Below, piece by piece: positions 1 through 8,173 of a DNA stretch of 64,000 bases. Each line of letters begins with the position of its first letter. Position 1 is the stretch's first letter. The stretch lies in the NCBI GenBank assembly GCA_049889095.1, contig JBLJFK010000001.1; one strand, 5' to 3'. Position numbers and translations under genes: made by a program. The notes beneath the pieces are model-generated. The model saw only the letters and a list, made by a program, of their open reading frames with translations. It did not search any database and was not told the DNA's origin. The stretch comes from Ewingella sp049889095. GTDB taxonomy: Bacteria; Pseudomonadota; Gammaproteobacteria; Enterobacterales; Enterobacteriaceae.

Positions 1-384
1 TTGCCGGGCCGTGATAGGCAGAGTTTCAATACGACGCCCAAGATCATAGCCAAACAGGCCGAGTGCGCCGCCTAAAAACGGCAGGTCAGGATGGGGCTCA
101 GCCTGTAAACCGCACTGCGCCAACTGCTGTTCCAGCAACATAAAAGGATCTGCATCGCTGAAAAGCGTGTTCTGACGCGAGACGATTTCGGTTTTTGCTC
201 CCCGGGTCGTCAGTTTAATCAGCGGATCGGCGACCAGAATATCAAACCGGTTATGCGCATGCTGCGCGGAACCGGAATGCAGAAGCATCGCCCACGGCTG
301 TGAAGATAGCGGGGCAAACCGCGTGAGCAGGGCGTCAGGTTGGTGATCAAGCTGATAAAATGTCAGGGAATGGGCAGGTTGCAT
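1..384 (-). CDS. pabB: Aminodeoxychorismate synthase component I, N-terminal part (runs off the window)
   Basis: The minus-strand frame beginning at the ATG at 384 reads MQPAHSLTFYQLDHQP and stays open to the window edge, giving 128 residues. The segment with FLGGALGLFGYDLGRRIE is typical of the N-terminal domain of the anthranilate synthase I / PabB family. PabB converts chorismate and ammonia (supplied by PabA) to 4-amino-4-deoxychorismate for folate synthesis in the cytoplasm. Divergent placement next to yoaH matches the E. coli locus and separates it from TrpE. The catalytic C-terminal domain lies outside the window, so intactness cannot be judged. Confidence 0.85.
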   Translation of the reverse strand, partial: MQPAHSLTFYQLDHQPDALLTRFAPLSSQPWAMLLHSGSAQHAHNRFDILVADPLIKLTTRGAKTEIVSRQNTLFSDADPFMLLEQQLAQCGLQAEPHPDLPFLGGALGLFGYDLGRRIETLPITARQ

Positions 385-549
385 GGCAGGTTTCACGGTT
401 CTGGAGAATTTCAGGACAGGCTGTGATCCTAGCATAGAATAGGCCAGCGGAAGAAGAAGGGGTATACTGTCGGGTCAATCATGATGGTTGCGCTCACATA
501 GCGCCATTTTCATCCGAATTCATGCAGTACCCATAAACAGGACACTCCC

Positions 550-729
550 ATGCTTGCAGGTATGCCTTCACTTTCACACAGCGAACAGGAACAGGCCGCC
601 GACCGTATCCGTGAGATGATGGCCGGTGGAATGAGCAGTGGTGAAGCCATTGCTACGGTAGCAGAGGAAATTCGCGCTAAACATAAAGGCGATCGTGTAA
701 CCGCTATTTTTGACGACGAAGACGAATAA
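550..729 (+). CDS. yoaH: YoaH, UPF0181 family small protein
   Basis: This 59-aa frame starts MLAGMPSLSHSEQEQAAD and ends in a very acidic FDDEDE tail. It is too short for most gene finders. Length, the MMAGGMSSGEAIATVAEEIR core and the position divergent from pabB all match E. coli YoaH (59 aa). The function is unknown; the family is a small conserved enterobacterial cytoplasmic protein. It is followed by a strong terminator. Confidence 0.85.
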   Translation: MLAGMPSLSHSEQEQAADRIREMMAGGMSSGEAIATVAEEIRAKHKGDRVTAIFDDEDE

Positions 730-774
730 CCGACACGCTACTCAGTCATAAATTATGTATATAACAATGCGATG

Positions 775-806
775 AAAAAACGGGCCCTTTTGCTGGCCCG
801 TTTTTA
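775..806. terminator. Bidirectional rho-independent terminator between yoaH and purT
   Basis: The perfect stem CGGGCC/GGCCCG (781-786 and 795-800) has an A-run on its left and a T-run on its right. It can therefore end transcripts from both converging genes, yoaH on plus and purT on minus. Confidence 0.8.
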
Positions 807-829
807 TTACTTTGAATCTGGGGCTAAAA

Positions 830-2008
830 TTAGCCTTTCACGATCACTGCCGCCGCAGCCTGCTTCGCAGTTTCAACCGCTTGCTCTACGTTGTCACCAA
901 TCGACAACGCCACGCCCAGACGGCGTTTACCACTGATTGCTGGTTTGCCAAATAAACGCACCTGATTTGATCCTGTCAGCGCGTGCTCCAGCCCGCTAAA
1001 CGAGACATTGTTGCTGTTTAGCTCCGGTAAAATGACGGCTGAGGCCGCCGGGCCAAACTGGCGGATCAGCCCGATAGGCAGTCCGAGGAAGGCGCGGACG
1101 TGCAGAGCGAATTCAGACAGGTCCTGAGAAATCAGCGTCACCATGCCAGTGTCATGCGGGCGTGGAGAAACCTCACTGAATATCACGTCATCGCCACAAA
1201 TAAACAGTTCCACGCCAAACAGCCCTTTACCGCCCAGCGCCTTAACCACGTTGGCTGAGATCTCTTTGGCGCGTTGCAGGGCTAGTTCACTCATCTGCTG
1301 CGGTTGCCAGGACTCGCGGTAGTCGCCATCTTCCTGACGGTGGCCGATAGGGGCGCAGAAATGAATCCCATCAATGGCGCTGATGGTCAACAGAGTAATT
1401 TCGAAATCAAATTTAACCAGCCCCTCGACGATCACTCGTCCACCACCGGCCCGGCCGCCTTGTTGAGCGTACTCCCAGGCTTGCAGCAGTGTCTCTTCGC
1501 TGCGGATCAGGCTTTGGCCTTTACCGGATGAACTCATCACCGGTTTGATGATACATGGATAGCCAATCTCATTGACCGCCGCACGGAACGAGGCTTCGTC
1601 ATCGGCAAACTTGTAGGTTGAGGTCGGCAGTTGCAATGTTTCGGCGGCCAAACGACGAATACCTTCGCGGTTCATGGTCAGACGCGTCGCTTGTGCACAT
1701 GGCACCACGTTGTGGCCCTGTTTCTCCAGCTCCACCAGCATACTGGTCGCAATAGCTTCGATTTCAGGCACGATGAAATCAGGACGCTCGCTTTCGATGA
1801 CCTGTTTTAGTGCTTCGCCGTCGAGCATATTGATCACATGACTGCGATGAGCGACTTGCATCGCCGGCGCATCGGCATAGCGGTCAACGGCAATGACCTC
1901 CAAACCAAGACGCTGGCATTCAATGGCCACTTCTTTACCCAGTTCGCCAGAGCCCAATAACATCACGCGAGTTGCGCCAGAGCGCAGTGCAGTACCGATG
2001 GTTAACAT
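830..2008 (-). CDS. purT: Formate-dependent phosphoribosylglycinamide formyltransferase (GAR transformylase 2)
   Basis: PurT uses ATP and formate to formylate glycinamide ribonucleotide in purine synthesis. The protein is an ATP-grasp enzyme: an N-terminal nucleotide-fold loop GSGELG at residues 19-24, the central ATP-binding stretch VKPVMSSSGKGQ, and a C-terminal metal-binding SEVSPRPHDTGM. The frame is open to 2047, but the ATG at 2008 (MLTIGTALRSG) gives 392 residues, exactly the E. coli length and N-terminus; the 13 extra residues upstream are not conserved. It is transcribed alone from a promoter region carrying a PurR-type operator. The call is secure. Confidence 0.96.
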   Translation of the reverse strand: MLTIGTALRSGATRVMLLGSGELGKEVAIECQRLGLEVIAVDRYADAPAMQVAHRSHVINMLDGEALKQVIESERPDFIVPEIEAIATSMLVELEKQGHNVVPCAQATRLTMNREGIRRLAAETLQLPTSTYKFADDEASFRAAVNEIGYPCIIKPVMSSSGKGQSLIRSEETLLQAWEYAQQGGRAGGGRVIVEGLVKFDFEITLLTISAIDGIHFCAPIGHRQEDGDYRESWQPQQMSELALQRAKEISANVVKALGGKGLFGVELFICGDDVIFSEVSPRPHDTGMVTLISQDLSEFALHVRAFLGLPIGLIRQFGPAASAVILPELNSNNVSFSGLEHALTGSNQVRLFGKPAISGKRRLGVALSIGDNVEQAVETAKQAAAAVIVKG

Positions 2009-2123
2009 AGCTTCGTACCCTGATCTGTGGTGGTGGGAAATGCACACAGGCGGCAGCGTTATAAGCTGTGAACGCCAGTTGGCCTGAAACAGGTCGGCAG
2101 TATTATATATGAAAAAATTGGCA

Positions 2124-2139
2124 ACGAAAACGATTGCGC
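2124..2139. promoter_or_regulatory. Putative PurR operator upstream of purT
   Basis: The 16-mer ACGAAAACGATTGCGC matches the PurR consensus ACGCAAACGTTTGCGT at 13 of 16 positions, including the central CG. It lies about 115 bp upstream of the purT start codon. E. coli purT belongs to the PurR regulon, so hypoxanthine/guanine-responsive repression is expected. The operator assignment is inference. Confidence 0.55.
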
Positions 2140-2306
2140 AGCTTCCGGCGGGTGGCTCGCGTAAAACTCTGTGCGGTTTTTTTTGTGCGTCTGGTTCAGC
2201 GGATAAGGCAGTGAAGTCACGTCTCTGTTATTATTTATGCCAAACCATGGCGTCATGTTTTCTGCCGCTGCCTCGAATTTTCTGCCTTATATAAAGAGTT
2301 ATCGCC

Positions 2307-3689
2307 TTGAGCACGCATTCATTTTCTGTCCTGACTTTGCCCGTTGAGCAACTTTCTAACTTGTCTGAGCTGGGTTACGCCGAAATGACGCCGATTCAGG
2401 CCGCGTCGTTGCCAGCCATTCTGCAAGGGCAGGACGTCCGCGCGAAAGCCAAAACGGGCAGTGGCAAGACGGCTGCCTTTGGTATCGGTCTGTTGGATAA
2501 AATTATCGTTAGCCAATTTGTCACCCAGGCACTGGTTCTCTGCCCAACTCGCGAACTGGCCGACCAGGTGAGCAAAGAGCTGCGCCGGCTCGCGCGTTTC
2601 ACCCAAAACATCAAAATTCTCACTTTGTGTGGCGGTCAGTCTATCGGGCCACAGCTCGAATCGCTGGTGCATCCCGCGCATATTATCGTTGGCACGCCGG
2701 GCCGTATTCAGGAGCACCTGCGTAAAGGCACACTCAAGCTCGACCAGTTGAAAGTGCTGGTACTGGATGAAGCTGACCGCATGCTGGACATGGGTTTCAG
2801 TGAAGATATTGAAGATGTAGTGAGCTACGCACCGCAGGATCGCCAGACATTGCTGTTCTCTGCAACTTACCCAAGTGGCATTGAGCGCATCAGTAATAAA
2901 TTTCAGCGTCAGCCTTTGAATGTTGAAATTGAGGGTGAGGATGACATTGCGGATATCAAGCAGGTGTTTATTGAAACCGAACGCCAGCAGCGTCTGACAC
3001 TGTTAACGGCGGTGCTTTATCAGCATCAGCCAGCCTCCTGCGTGGTGTTCTGTAATACCAAGCGTGACTGTCAGGAAGTGTACGAAGCGCTAGAGGGCAA
3101 GGGTATCAGTGCGCTGGCGCTGAACGGCGATCTCGAACAGCGTGACCGCGATCGTGTGCTGGTCCGTTTCTCCAACGGGAGTTGCCGCGTTCTGGTGGCT
3201 ACGGACGTTGCGGCGCGTGGTCTGGATATCAAACAGTTGGGTTTGGTCATTAACTACGAATTATCTTTTGATCCGGAAGTACACGTTCACCGCGTAGGCC
3301 GTACCGGTCGTGCTGGTACCAGTGGCCTTGCGGTCAGCCTGGTCACGCCACAGGAAATGGTTCGCGTGCACGCACTGGAAGATTACACCCACCAGACCGT
3401 AGTCTGGCAGCCTGCAGCGCAGGTACTGTCTTCTTCGCCGGTGGCGCTGGATGCCGAAATGGCTACCCTGTGTATTGACGGTGGCCGCAAAGCCAAAATT
3501 CGTCCGGGTGACATTCTGGGTGCACTGACCGGCGAAGCCGGGCTAACGGCGGCAGAAGTGGGTAAAATCGATATGTTCCCGATTCATGCCTATGTTGCTA
3601 TCCGCCAGAAGAGCGCCAAAAAAGCTCTGCAACATTTGCAGGAAGGTAAGATTAAAGGGAAAAACTGCAAGGCGATTATTTTACGCTAA
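2307..3689 (+). CDS. dbpA: ATP-dependent RNA helicase DbpA
   Basis: DbpA is a DEAD-box helicase activated by hairpin 92 of 23S rRNA and acts in late 50S assembly. The 460-aa protein shows the Q-motif region TPIQAASLP, Walker A AKTGSGKT (residues 48-55), DEAD (154-157), SAT (185-187) and HRVGRTGR in the second RecA fold. The last 75 residues (LCIDGGRKAKIRPGDILGALTG onward) are the DbpA RNA-binding domain that separates it from other DEAD helicases. The only sensible start is the TTG at 2307 (STHSFSVLTLP follows), preceded by a weak AAAGAG. It is divergent from purT. Confidence 0.95.
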   Translation: MSTHSFSVLTLPVEQLSNLSELGYAEMTPIQAASLPAILQGQDVRAKAKTGSGKTAAFGIGLLDKIIVSQFVTQALVLCPTRELADQVSKELRRLARFTQNIKILTLCGGQSIGPQLESLVHPAHIIVGTPGRIQEHLRKGTLKLDQLKVLVLDEADRMLDMGFSEDIEDVVSYAPQDRQTLLFSATYPSGIERISNKFQRQPLNVEIEGEDDIADIKQVFIETERQQRLTLLTAVLYQHQPASCVVFCNTKRDCQEVYEALEGKGISALALNGDLEQRDRDRVLVRFSNGSCRVLVATDVAARGLDIKQLGLVINYELSFDPEVHVHRVGRTGRAGTSGLAVSLVTPQEMVRVHALEDYTHQTVVWQPAAQVLSSSPVALDAEMATLCIDGGRKAKIRPGDILGALTGEAGLTAAEVGKIDMFPIHAYVAIRQKSAKKALQHLQEGKIKGKNCKAIILR

Positions 3690-3700
3690 TGTAGCCATCA

Positions 3701-3812
3701 TACTTGAGATTGTATCCGCATTGATGCGCCCTAATCACTTACGTAGGTAAGCGAGCGAGCGCATTGGCTTGCTGACGTGGTGCAACGCCAATGAATTTGG
3801 TCATGTGCTTAA
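3701..3812. repeat. Possible intergenic palindromic repeat (REP/MITE-like)
   Basis: The spacer between dbpA and yebF begins CATACTTGAGATTG, contains the small hairpin CTTAC-GTAG-GTAAG and ends with GTGCAACGCC. The layout (outer sequence, central CACTTAC/GTAAG hairpin, GCAAC outer end) resembles intergenic elements I remember from Serratia, Yersinia and soft-rot genera. No second copy is seen in this window, so the repeat status rests on memory of related genomes. Confidence 0.35.
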
Positions 3813-3953
3813 TGTACGGCCTTCATGTTAACGTTGTGTTATGTCCTTGTTCGGGATTATTATGTCCCCGTTAACGATGACCCTTTGCGGAATAAGGATA
3901 TTAGTCCATCCAGTGGTCACCAGGGATTGAAAATAGCGATCAGGAGACGGTAC

Positions 3954-4319
3954 ATGAAAACAGTAATAGTTGGCGCATTAATAGCAGTGGCTGGATTGAG
4001 CAGTGTGGTGCATATCGCGCAGGCGGCGGAAACTGAAAACCGAACCGCGACTATCGCGCCGTGCAGCAATGCCAGCAAAGATGAAATCGCCGCGCTGGTG
4101 AAACGTGATTTCCTGCAAAACCGCATCACCCGATGGGATGCAGATAAGAAAATCCTTGGCACCTCAACGCCGGTGGTATGGATCTCACCTGACAGCATTA
4201 CGGGTGACAATGCCAAATGGAGCGTTCCGGTTAAAGCACGTGGTGATCACACCGACAAAACTTATCCGGTTACGCTTAATTGCCAACTGGGCGAAATCAC
4301 TTACGGTAACCCGCAATAA
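3954..4319 (+). CDS. yebF: YebF-like secreted protein
   Basis: The 121-aa protein begins MKTVIVGALIAVAGLSSVV and has a cleavable signal peptide ending near AQAAE. The mature part (EIAALVKRDFLQNRITRWDADKKI, then WSVPVKARG) matches YebF, which E. coli exports to the periplasm and then to the medium through porins. Two cysteines (APCSN and LNCQL) fit the family disulfide. The frame is open further upstream, but the ATG at 3954 follows GGAGACGGTAC and puts the signal peptide at the N-terminus. E. coli keeps yebF in the same purT-ptrB interval. The physiological role is unclear. Confidence 0.85.
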   Translation: MKTVIVGALIAVAGLSSVVHIAQAAETENRTATIAPCSNASKDEIAALVKRDFLQNRITRWDADKKILGTSTPVVWISPDSITGDNAKWSVPVKARGDHTDKTYPVTLNCQLGEITYGNPQ

Positions 4320-4472
4320 TCTGCTAAATAGCTTACCTTAGCGTCGCCATGGCCTTGCCTGTCGGCGTTTTTTGTATGCTTTCCATTCCCGTCCTATTCC
4401 CCTTACCGCTTGGTTTACCTGCATAAACCTGTCACTCTGGTCGCACAATCAAGAACATTGAGATAAGGCGAG

Positions 4473-6527
4473 ATGATGACACCACCGAAGGCTGAAAAAC
4501 GCCCAAAAATGCTCACCATTCATGGTGAAAACCGCATCGATGACTACTACTGGCTGCGCGACGATGACCGCACCGATGCCGATGTCCTAAATTATCTCAC
4601 TGCCGAAAATGCCTTTACTGAGCAGGCTTTACAGCCGTATCAGGTGCTGCGTGAAACGCTATATGAAGAAATGGTGGCGCGCATTGCCCAGCAGGATCAC
4701 TCGGTGCCTTACGTGAAACAAGGTTTCCGTTACCAAACCCGCTACGAGCCGGGCAATGAATATGCTATTTACCTGCGCCAGCCTGCTGCCGAAAGTGAAG
4801 CATGGCATACGCTGATTGATGGTAATGAACGGGCCAGCGACAGCGAGTTTTATACGCTCGGTGGGTTGGATATCAGCCCGGATAATCAGCGCATGGCGGT
4901 ATCGGAAGACTTCCTCTCCCGCCGTCAGTACGACATTCGCATCAAAAACCTGACGGATGACAGTTGGGCTGATGATGTGCTGAAGAACACGTCGGGCGGC
5001 AGTGAGTGGGCCAATGATTCGCAAACGCTGTACTACGTGCGCAAACACAAGAAAACCCTGCTGCCGTATCAGGTTTATCGTCATACCGTTGGGACTAACC
5101 CTAAAACTGACCAGTTAGTGTATGAAGAGAAAGATGACACGTTTTATGTCGGGCTTGATAAAACGACCTCAGAAAAGTACATCTTGATCCATCTCGATAG
5201 CACTACGACGTCAGAAGTGCTGCTGCTGGATGCCAGCGATCCGCAGGCTACCCCACAGATGTTCCTGGCCCGACGTAAAGACCACGAATATGCACTTGAC
5301 CATTATCAGGGGCATTTTTATATCCGCTCCAACCGAGATATCAAGGCCAGTAAAGATGGCAAAAATTTCGGTCTGTACAAAAGTGCGGATAACATTGAGG
5401 CGCAGTGGCAAATGCTGATCGCGCCGCGTGATGCGGTGATGCTTGAGGGCTTCAGCCTGTTCCGTGACTGGCTGGTGGTGGAGGAGCGCGAGCAGGGGCT
5501 GACCCACTTGCGACAGATCCACTGGCAAAGTGGTGAAGAAAAATCGCTGGCCTTCGATGACCCGACCTATGTTACCTGGCTGGCTTATAACCCCGAGCCT
5601 GACACCGCACTGTTGCGCTACGGCTACTCATCAATGACTACGCCAAGTTCATTGTTCGAACTGAATCTGGATACCGGCGAGCGTACGCTGCTTAAGCAGC
5701 AGGAAGTGAAAAATTTCGATGCGGCGAACTACTGTAGCGAACGCGTCTGGATTGACTCACGCGACGGCGTAAAAGTGCCGGTTTCACTAGTGTACCGTCA
5801 TGATTTATTCAAAACCAACAGTAACCCGCTGATGGTTTATGGTTACGGTTCTTATGGCAGCAGTATGGATCCCGCCTTCAGCGGTAGCCGCCTGAGTCTG
5901 CTGGACCGTGGTTTTGTGTTTGCTTTGGCGCATATCCGCGGCGGTGCGGAGTTGGGTCAGCAGTGGTATGAGGATGGTAAGCTACTTCACAAAATGAACA
6001 CCTTCCACGACTTTATCGACGTGACCAAAACACTGGTGGAGAAGGGATATGGCGATGCCGGTCAGGTGTATGCGATGGGGGGCAGCGCGGGAGGCTTGCT
6101 GATGGGGGCTGTGATCAATCAGGCACCAGAACTCTACCGTGGCATTGTGGCGCAGGTGCCGTTTGTTGACGTGGTGACCACTATGCTTGATGAGACCATC
6201 CCGCTGACCACCGGAGAATATGACGAGTGGGGCAATCCGAATGATAAAACTTTCTACGATTATATTCTGCAATACAGCCCGTATGATCAGGTGAAAGCGC
6301 AGGATTATCCGCACATGTTGGTGACCACCGGTTTGCATGACTCTCAGGTGCAATACTGGGAGCCAGCCAAGTGGGTGGCTAAGCTACGGGATGTAAAAAC
6401 GAACGATAATCAGCTGCTGATGTATACCGACATGGATTCAGGGCACGGCGGTAAGTCAGGGCGTTTCAAGGCTTACGAAGATATTGCACTCGAATATGCC
6501 TTCGTGCTGGCTCTGGCGGATAAATAA
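4473..6527 (+). CDS. ptrB: Oligopeptidase B (protease II)
   Basis: This cytosolic serine peptidase of the prolyl oligopeptidase family (S9A) cleaves short peptides after Arg and Lys. At 684 aa it is close to the E. coli enzyme (686). An N-terminal beta-propeller (residues about 70-410) precedes the alpha/beta-hydrolase domain. The catalytic triad can be read as Ser538 in GGSAGG, Asp623 in LHDSQV and His658 in SGHGGKSGR. The start ATGATGACACC follows an AAGGCGAG ribosome-binding site. It is convergent with the decayed exoX. Confidence 0.95.
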   Translation: MMTPPKAEKRPKMLTIHGENRIDDYYWLRDDDRTDADVLNYLTAENAFTEQALQPYQVLRETLYEEMVARIAQQDHSVPYVKQGFRYQTRYEPGNEYAIYLRQPAAESEAWHTLIDGNERASDSEFYTLGGLDISPDNQRMAVSEDFLSRRQYDIRIKNLTDDSWADDVLKNTSGGSEWANDSQTLYYVRKHKKTLLPYQVYRHTVGTNPKTDQLVYEEKDDTFYVGLDKTTSEKYILIHLDSTTTSEVLLLDASDPQATPQMFLARRKDHEYALDHYQGHFYIRSNRDIKASKDGKNFGLYKSADNIEAQWQMLIAPRDAVMLEGFSLFRDWLVVEEREQGLTHLRQIHWQSGEEKSLAFDDPTYVTWLAYNPEPDTALLRYGYSSMTTPSSLFELNLDTGERTLLKQQEVKNFDAANYCSERVWIDSRDGVKVPVSLVYRHDLFKTNSNPLMVYGYGSYGSSMDPAFSGSRLSLLDRGFVFALAHIRGGAELGQQWYEDGKLLHKMNTFHDFIDVTKTLVEKGYGDAGQVYAMGGSAGGLLMGAVINQAPELYRGIVAQVPFVDVVTTMLDETIPLTTGEYDEWGNPNDKTFYDYILQYSPYDQVKAQDYPHMLVTTGLHDSQVQYWEPAKWVAKLRDVKTNDNQLLMYTDMDSGHGGKSGRFKAYEDIALEYAFVLALADK

Positions 6528-6589
6528 GTAGCCAATTCTACTGCAGGCAGCTTCCATTTTATTATGGGGGCTGCCTTATTTAAGCGGTT

Positions 6590-6863
6590 CTACTTAGACA
6601 AATAATGTTCGATGCTGAAACGCATATCCCCGCTTAACGCCTTGATGGACTTCAACATCCAGCGCAGATAGTCCGGATCCTGCTCTGCGATGTCTTCAAT
6701 TTTCTGCCCGCGATATTTGCCAAATTTCAGCATCCGCAACAAAACAGGGCAGTTACTGATCTCCGCCATCTGCTCAGCGGTCCATCCTGAATCGGCGATA
6801 ATTCTTTGCAGCAATGCCGCCATCAAGACCGCAGGTTTCCGTATCAATAACCCGGAATGTCAT
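6590..6863 (-). pseudogene. exoX: exoX, inactivated by a large internal deletion
   Basis: The original start codon (ATG at 6863, with AAGGAGAA upstream) still reads MTFRVIDTETCGLDGGI, the ExoX N-terminus with its first catalytic DxE. The frame then jumps to the ExoX C-terminus (AALLQRIIADSGWTAEQM to the stop at 6590), but one frame off, so translation from the true start stops within about 30 residues. About 130 internal residues, holding most of the DEDDh exonuclease domain, are missing compared with E. coli ExoX (220 aa). The fusion point GGCGGCATTG can be read both as GGI from the N-terminal side and as AAL from the C-terminal side, which suggests a microhomology deletion. Confidence 0.9.
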
Positions 6864-6888
6864 ACCTGATTTCTCCTTTTAGCCGGCA

Positions 6889-7650
6889 TTACGCTGCCAG
6901 CGTTAAGCGTTGTATTTCTCCCAACCATCCTGCGTCAGTTTTTCGGGCAATGGCCAATGCGTCGCCGCTATCAGGTGCTGCAATTATCAGATGGCCAGTC
7001 TCATCCCAGATAGCGCTTTGACCTCCAGGCTCCCAGACGCCCGTGGGCGCGCAATGATTAGCCAGCACAACGACCATGCGGTATTTTTCAGCATAACGTT
7101 GCAACATGCTGCTTTCCAGCGGATAGCTTTTTTTCGTGATGAGTACACCCGCTGCATATACTGTCGCGCCAGTGTCGGCGGCATGCTGTGGGTGAGAGTC
7201 AGAAAGGATATCGGCACAAATCGCCAGGCCAATCTGATGCTGTTGCACCTGCAATAATGGGCCACCCTGACCGGCGGTAAAGATAACCGCTTCCTGGTCA
7301 TGTAAATGCTGTTTGGTATAAGAATAGAGCGTGCCGTCAGGCGCAAAAACAATTGCGCCTATATATAAGACGTCAGCATCGCTGGAGCGCAGCGGTGCGC
7401 CGCACACCAATGTCATTTTGTGTTTCATTGCGCTTTCACGAAGGTGAGCCAGGCGCGGATCCTGAAGTGTTATTGCCAGTTGATCAGCCATCTCCGGTTC
7501 GTAACCCGTGAGCGACAGTTCAGGAAACAGCAAAAAATCGACGTTATGCGCAGCTGCCTGTTCCGCGGTTTGCAGATGGCGCTGAATATTGTCGTCAATA
7601 TCACCGGCGGCACAGCGTAATTGAGCAGCCGCAATAATCATGTCATTCAT
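6889..7650 (-). CDS. yobB: Nitrilase-superfamily carbon-nitrogen hydrolase YobB
   Basis: The 253-aa protein carries the nitrilase catalytic triad: Glu44 in FPELSLTGYEP, Lys113 in YTKQHLHDQE and Cys145 in LAICADIL. Such enzymes hydrolyse amides or nitriles through a cysteine thioester. The substrate of the YobB branch is unknown to me; omega-amidase-like activity is possible. E. coli YobB is somewhat shorter (218 aa). The start at 7650 has GAGGAAAAGC upstream. Its position beside exoX and holE matches E. coli. Confidence 0.85.
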   Translation of the reverse strand: MNDMIIAAAQLRCAAGDIDDNIQRHLQTAEQAAAHNVDFLLFPELSLTGYEPEMADQLAITLQDPRLAHLRESAMKHKMTLVCGAPLRSSDADVLYIGAIVFAPDGTLYSYTKQHLHDQEAVIFTAGQGGPLLQVQQHQIGLAICADILSDSHPQHAADTGATVYAAGVLITKKSYPLESSMLQRYAEKYRMVVVLANHCAPTGVWEPGGQSAIWDETGHLIIAAPDSGDALAIARKTDAGWLGEIQRLTLAA

Positions 7651-7680
7651 AGCTTTTCCTCGCGAACAGGGCTGAAACTA

Positions 7681-7708
7681 AACAAAAAAACCCGCTATAA
7701 GCGGGTTT
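7681..7708 (-). terminator. Rho-independent terminator downstream of the 33-aa basic protein gene
   Basis: A stem AAACCCGC/GCGGGTTT (7688-7695 and 7701-7708) is followed, on the minus strand, by a run of T. It lies between the small gene at 7745-7846 and yobB and would separate their transcripts. Confidence 0.7.
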
Positions 7709-7744
7709 GTCTCAATACGAAGCGCAAAGTTTACAAATCAAACG

Positions 7745-7846
7745 TTACGCAGATGCTTTTTTGGCTTTCTTTTCAGCTTTTTTCTCGGCTGGAGTTTTCA
7801 GCGGCTTCTTCTTCGCATTCTTTTTGCTATCCATTCCTTTACTCAT
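7745..7846 (-). CDS. 33-aa lysine-rich protein of unknown function
   Basis: This short frame reads MSKGMDSKKNAKKKPLKTPA and ends KKAEKKAKKASA. About 14 of 33 residues are lysine, with alanine repeats like a histone H1 tail. It starts at the ATG at 7846 behind AGAGGCGATC and is followed by its own terminator, so it looks like a real gene despite its size. I recall similar lysine-rich mini-proteins annotated as hypothetical in related enterobacteria but know no function. Nucleic-acid or ribosome binding is only a guess from charge. Confidence 0.65.
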   Translation of the reverse strand: MSKGMDSKKNAKKKPLKTPAEKKAEKKAKKASA

Positions 7847-8173
7847 GATCGCCTCTCTAAAACCAGTGGATTGGGTTGCTCACCTATTTACTGCTAATTT
7901 CCGCCAACATGCAAGAGATGCGGAATGACTTTCGCTCAACTAACTGTTTATATTAAAGTTATTGTCCAGAGCGTGCCTTTTATCGACGTGTTTTTCAGCG
8001 TGTACTGTACGCCCATTGTACAGGTTGCACAATTACTGCACCAGCAATCGAAAAAAGCCTTTTTTTTAGTGTTAACAACCTGTTGTTGGTTGACCGCTTC
8101 CTTACTATGCGCTGTTATGGCTATAGGCTAAGAACATCGTTGATACTCTAAAAAATATAGAACAGGAAGCACA
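7847..8173. other. Intergenic region, no gene recognised
   Basis: This stretch between the 33-aa gene and the proline iminopeptidase gene holds the promoters of both divergent genes. A 68-codon plus-strand frame at 7925-8131 has no ribosome-binding site and no recognisable family. A GTTAACAACCTGTTGTTGGT stretch near 8071 can fold into an imperfect hairpin. Confidence 0.5.

Noticed and set aside
3825..4319. 164-codon version of YebF starting at 3825
   Set aside because: The extra 43 N-terminal residues would hide the signal peptide; the ATG at 3954 with GGAGACGG fits the family.
8011..8034. CTGT...ACAG pair that looks like a LexA box (near TGTACTGTACGCCCATTGTACAG)
   Set aside because: The half-site spacing is 11, not 8, so it does not fit the LexA consensus.
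7925..8131. 68-codon frame upstream of the proline iminopeptidase gene
   Set aside because: No ribosome-binding site, no recognisable product, and it lies in the promoter region.
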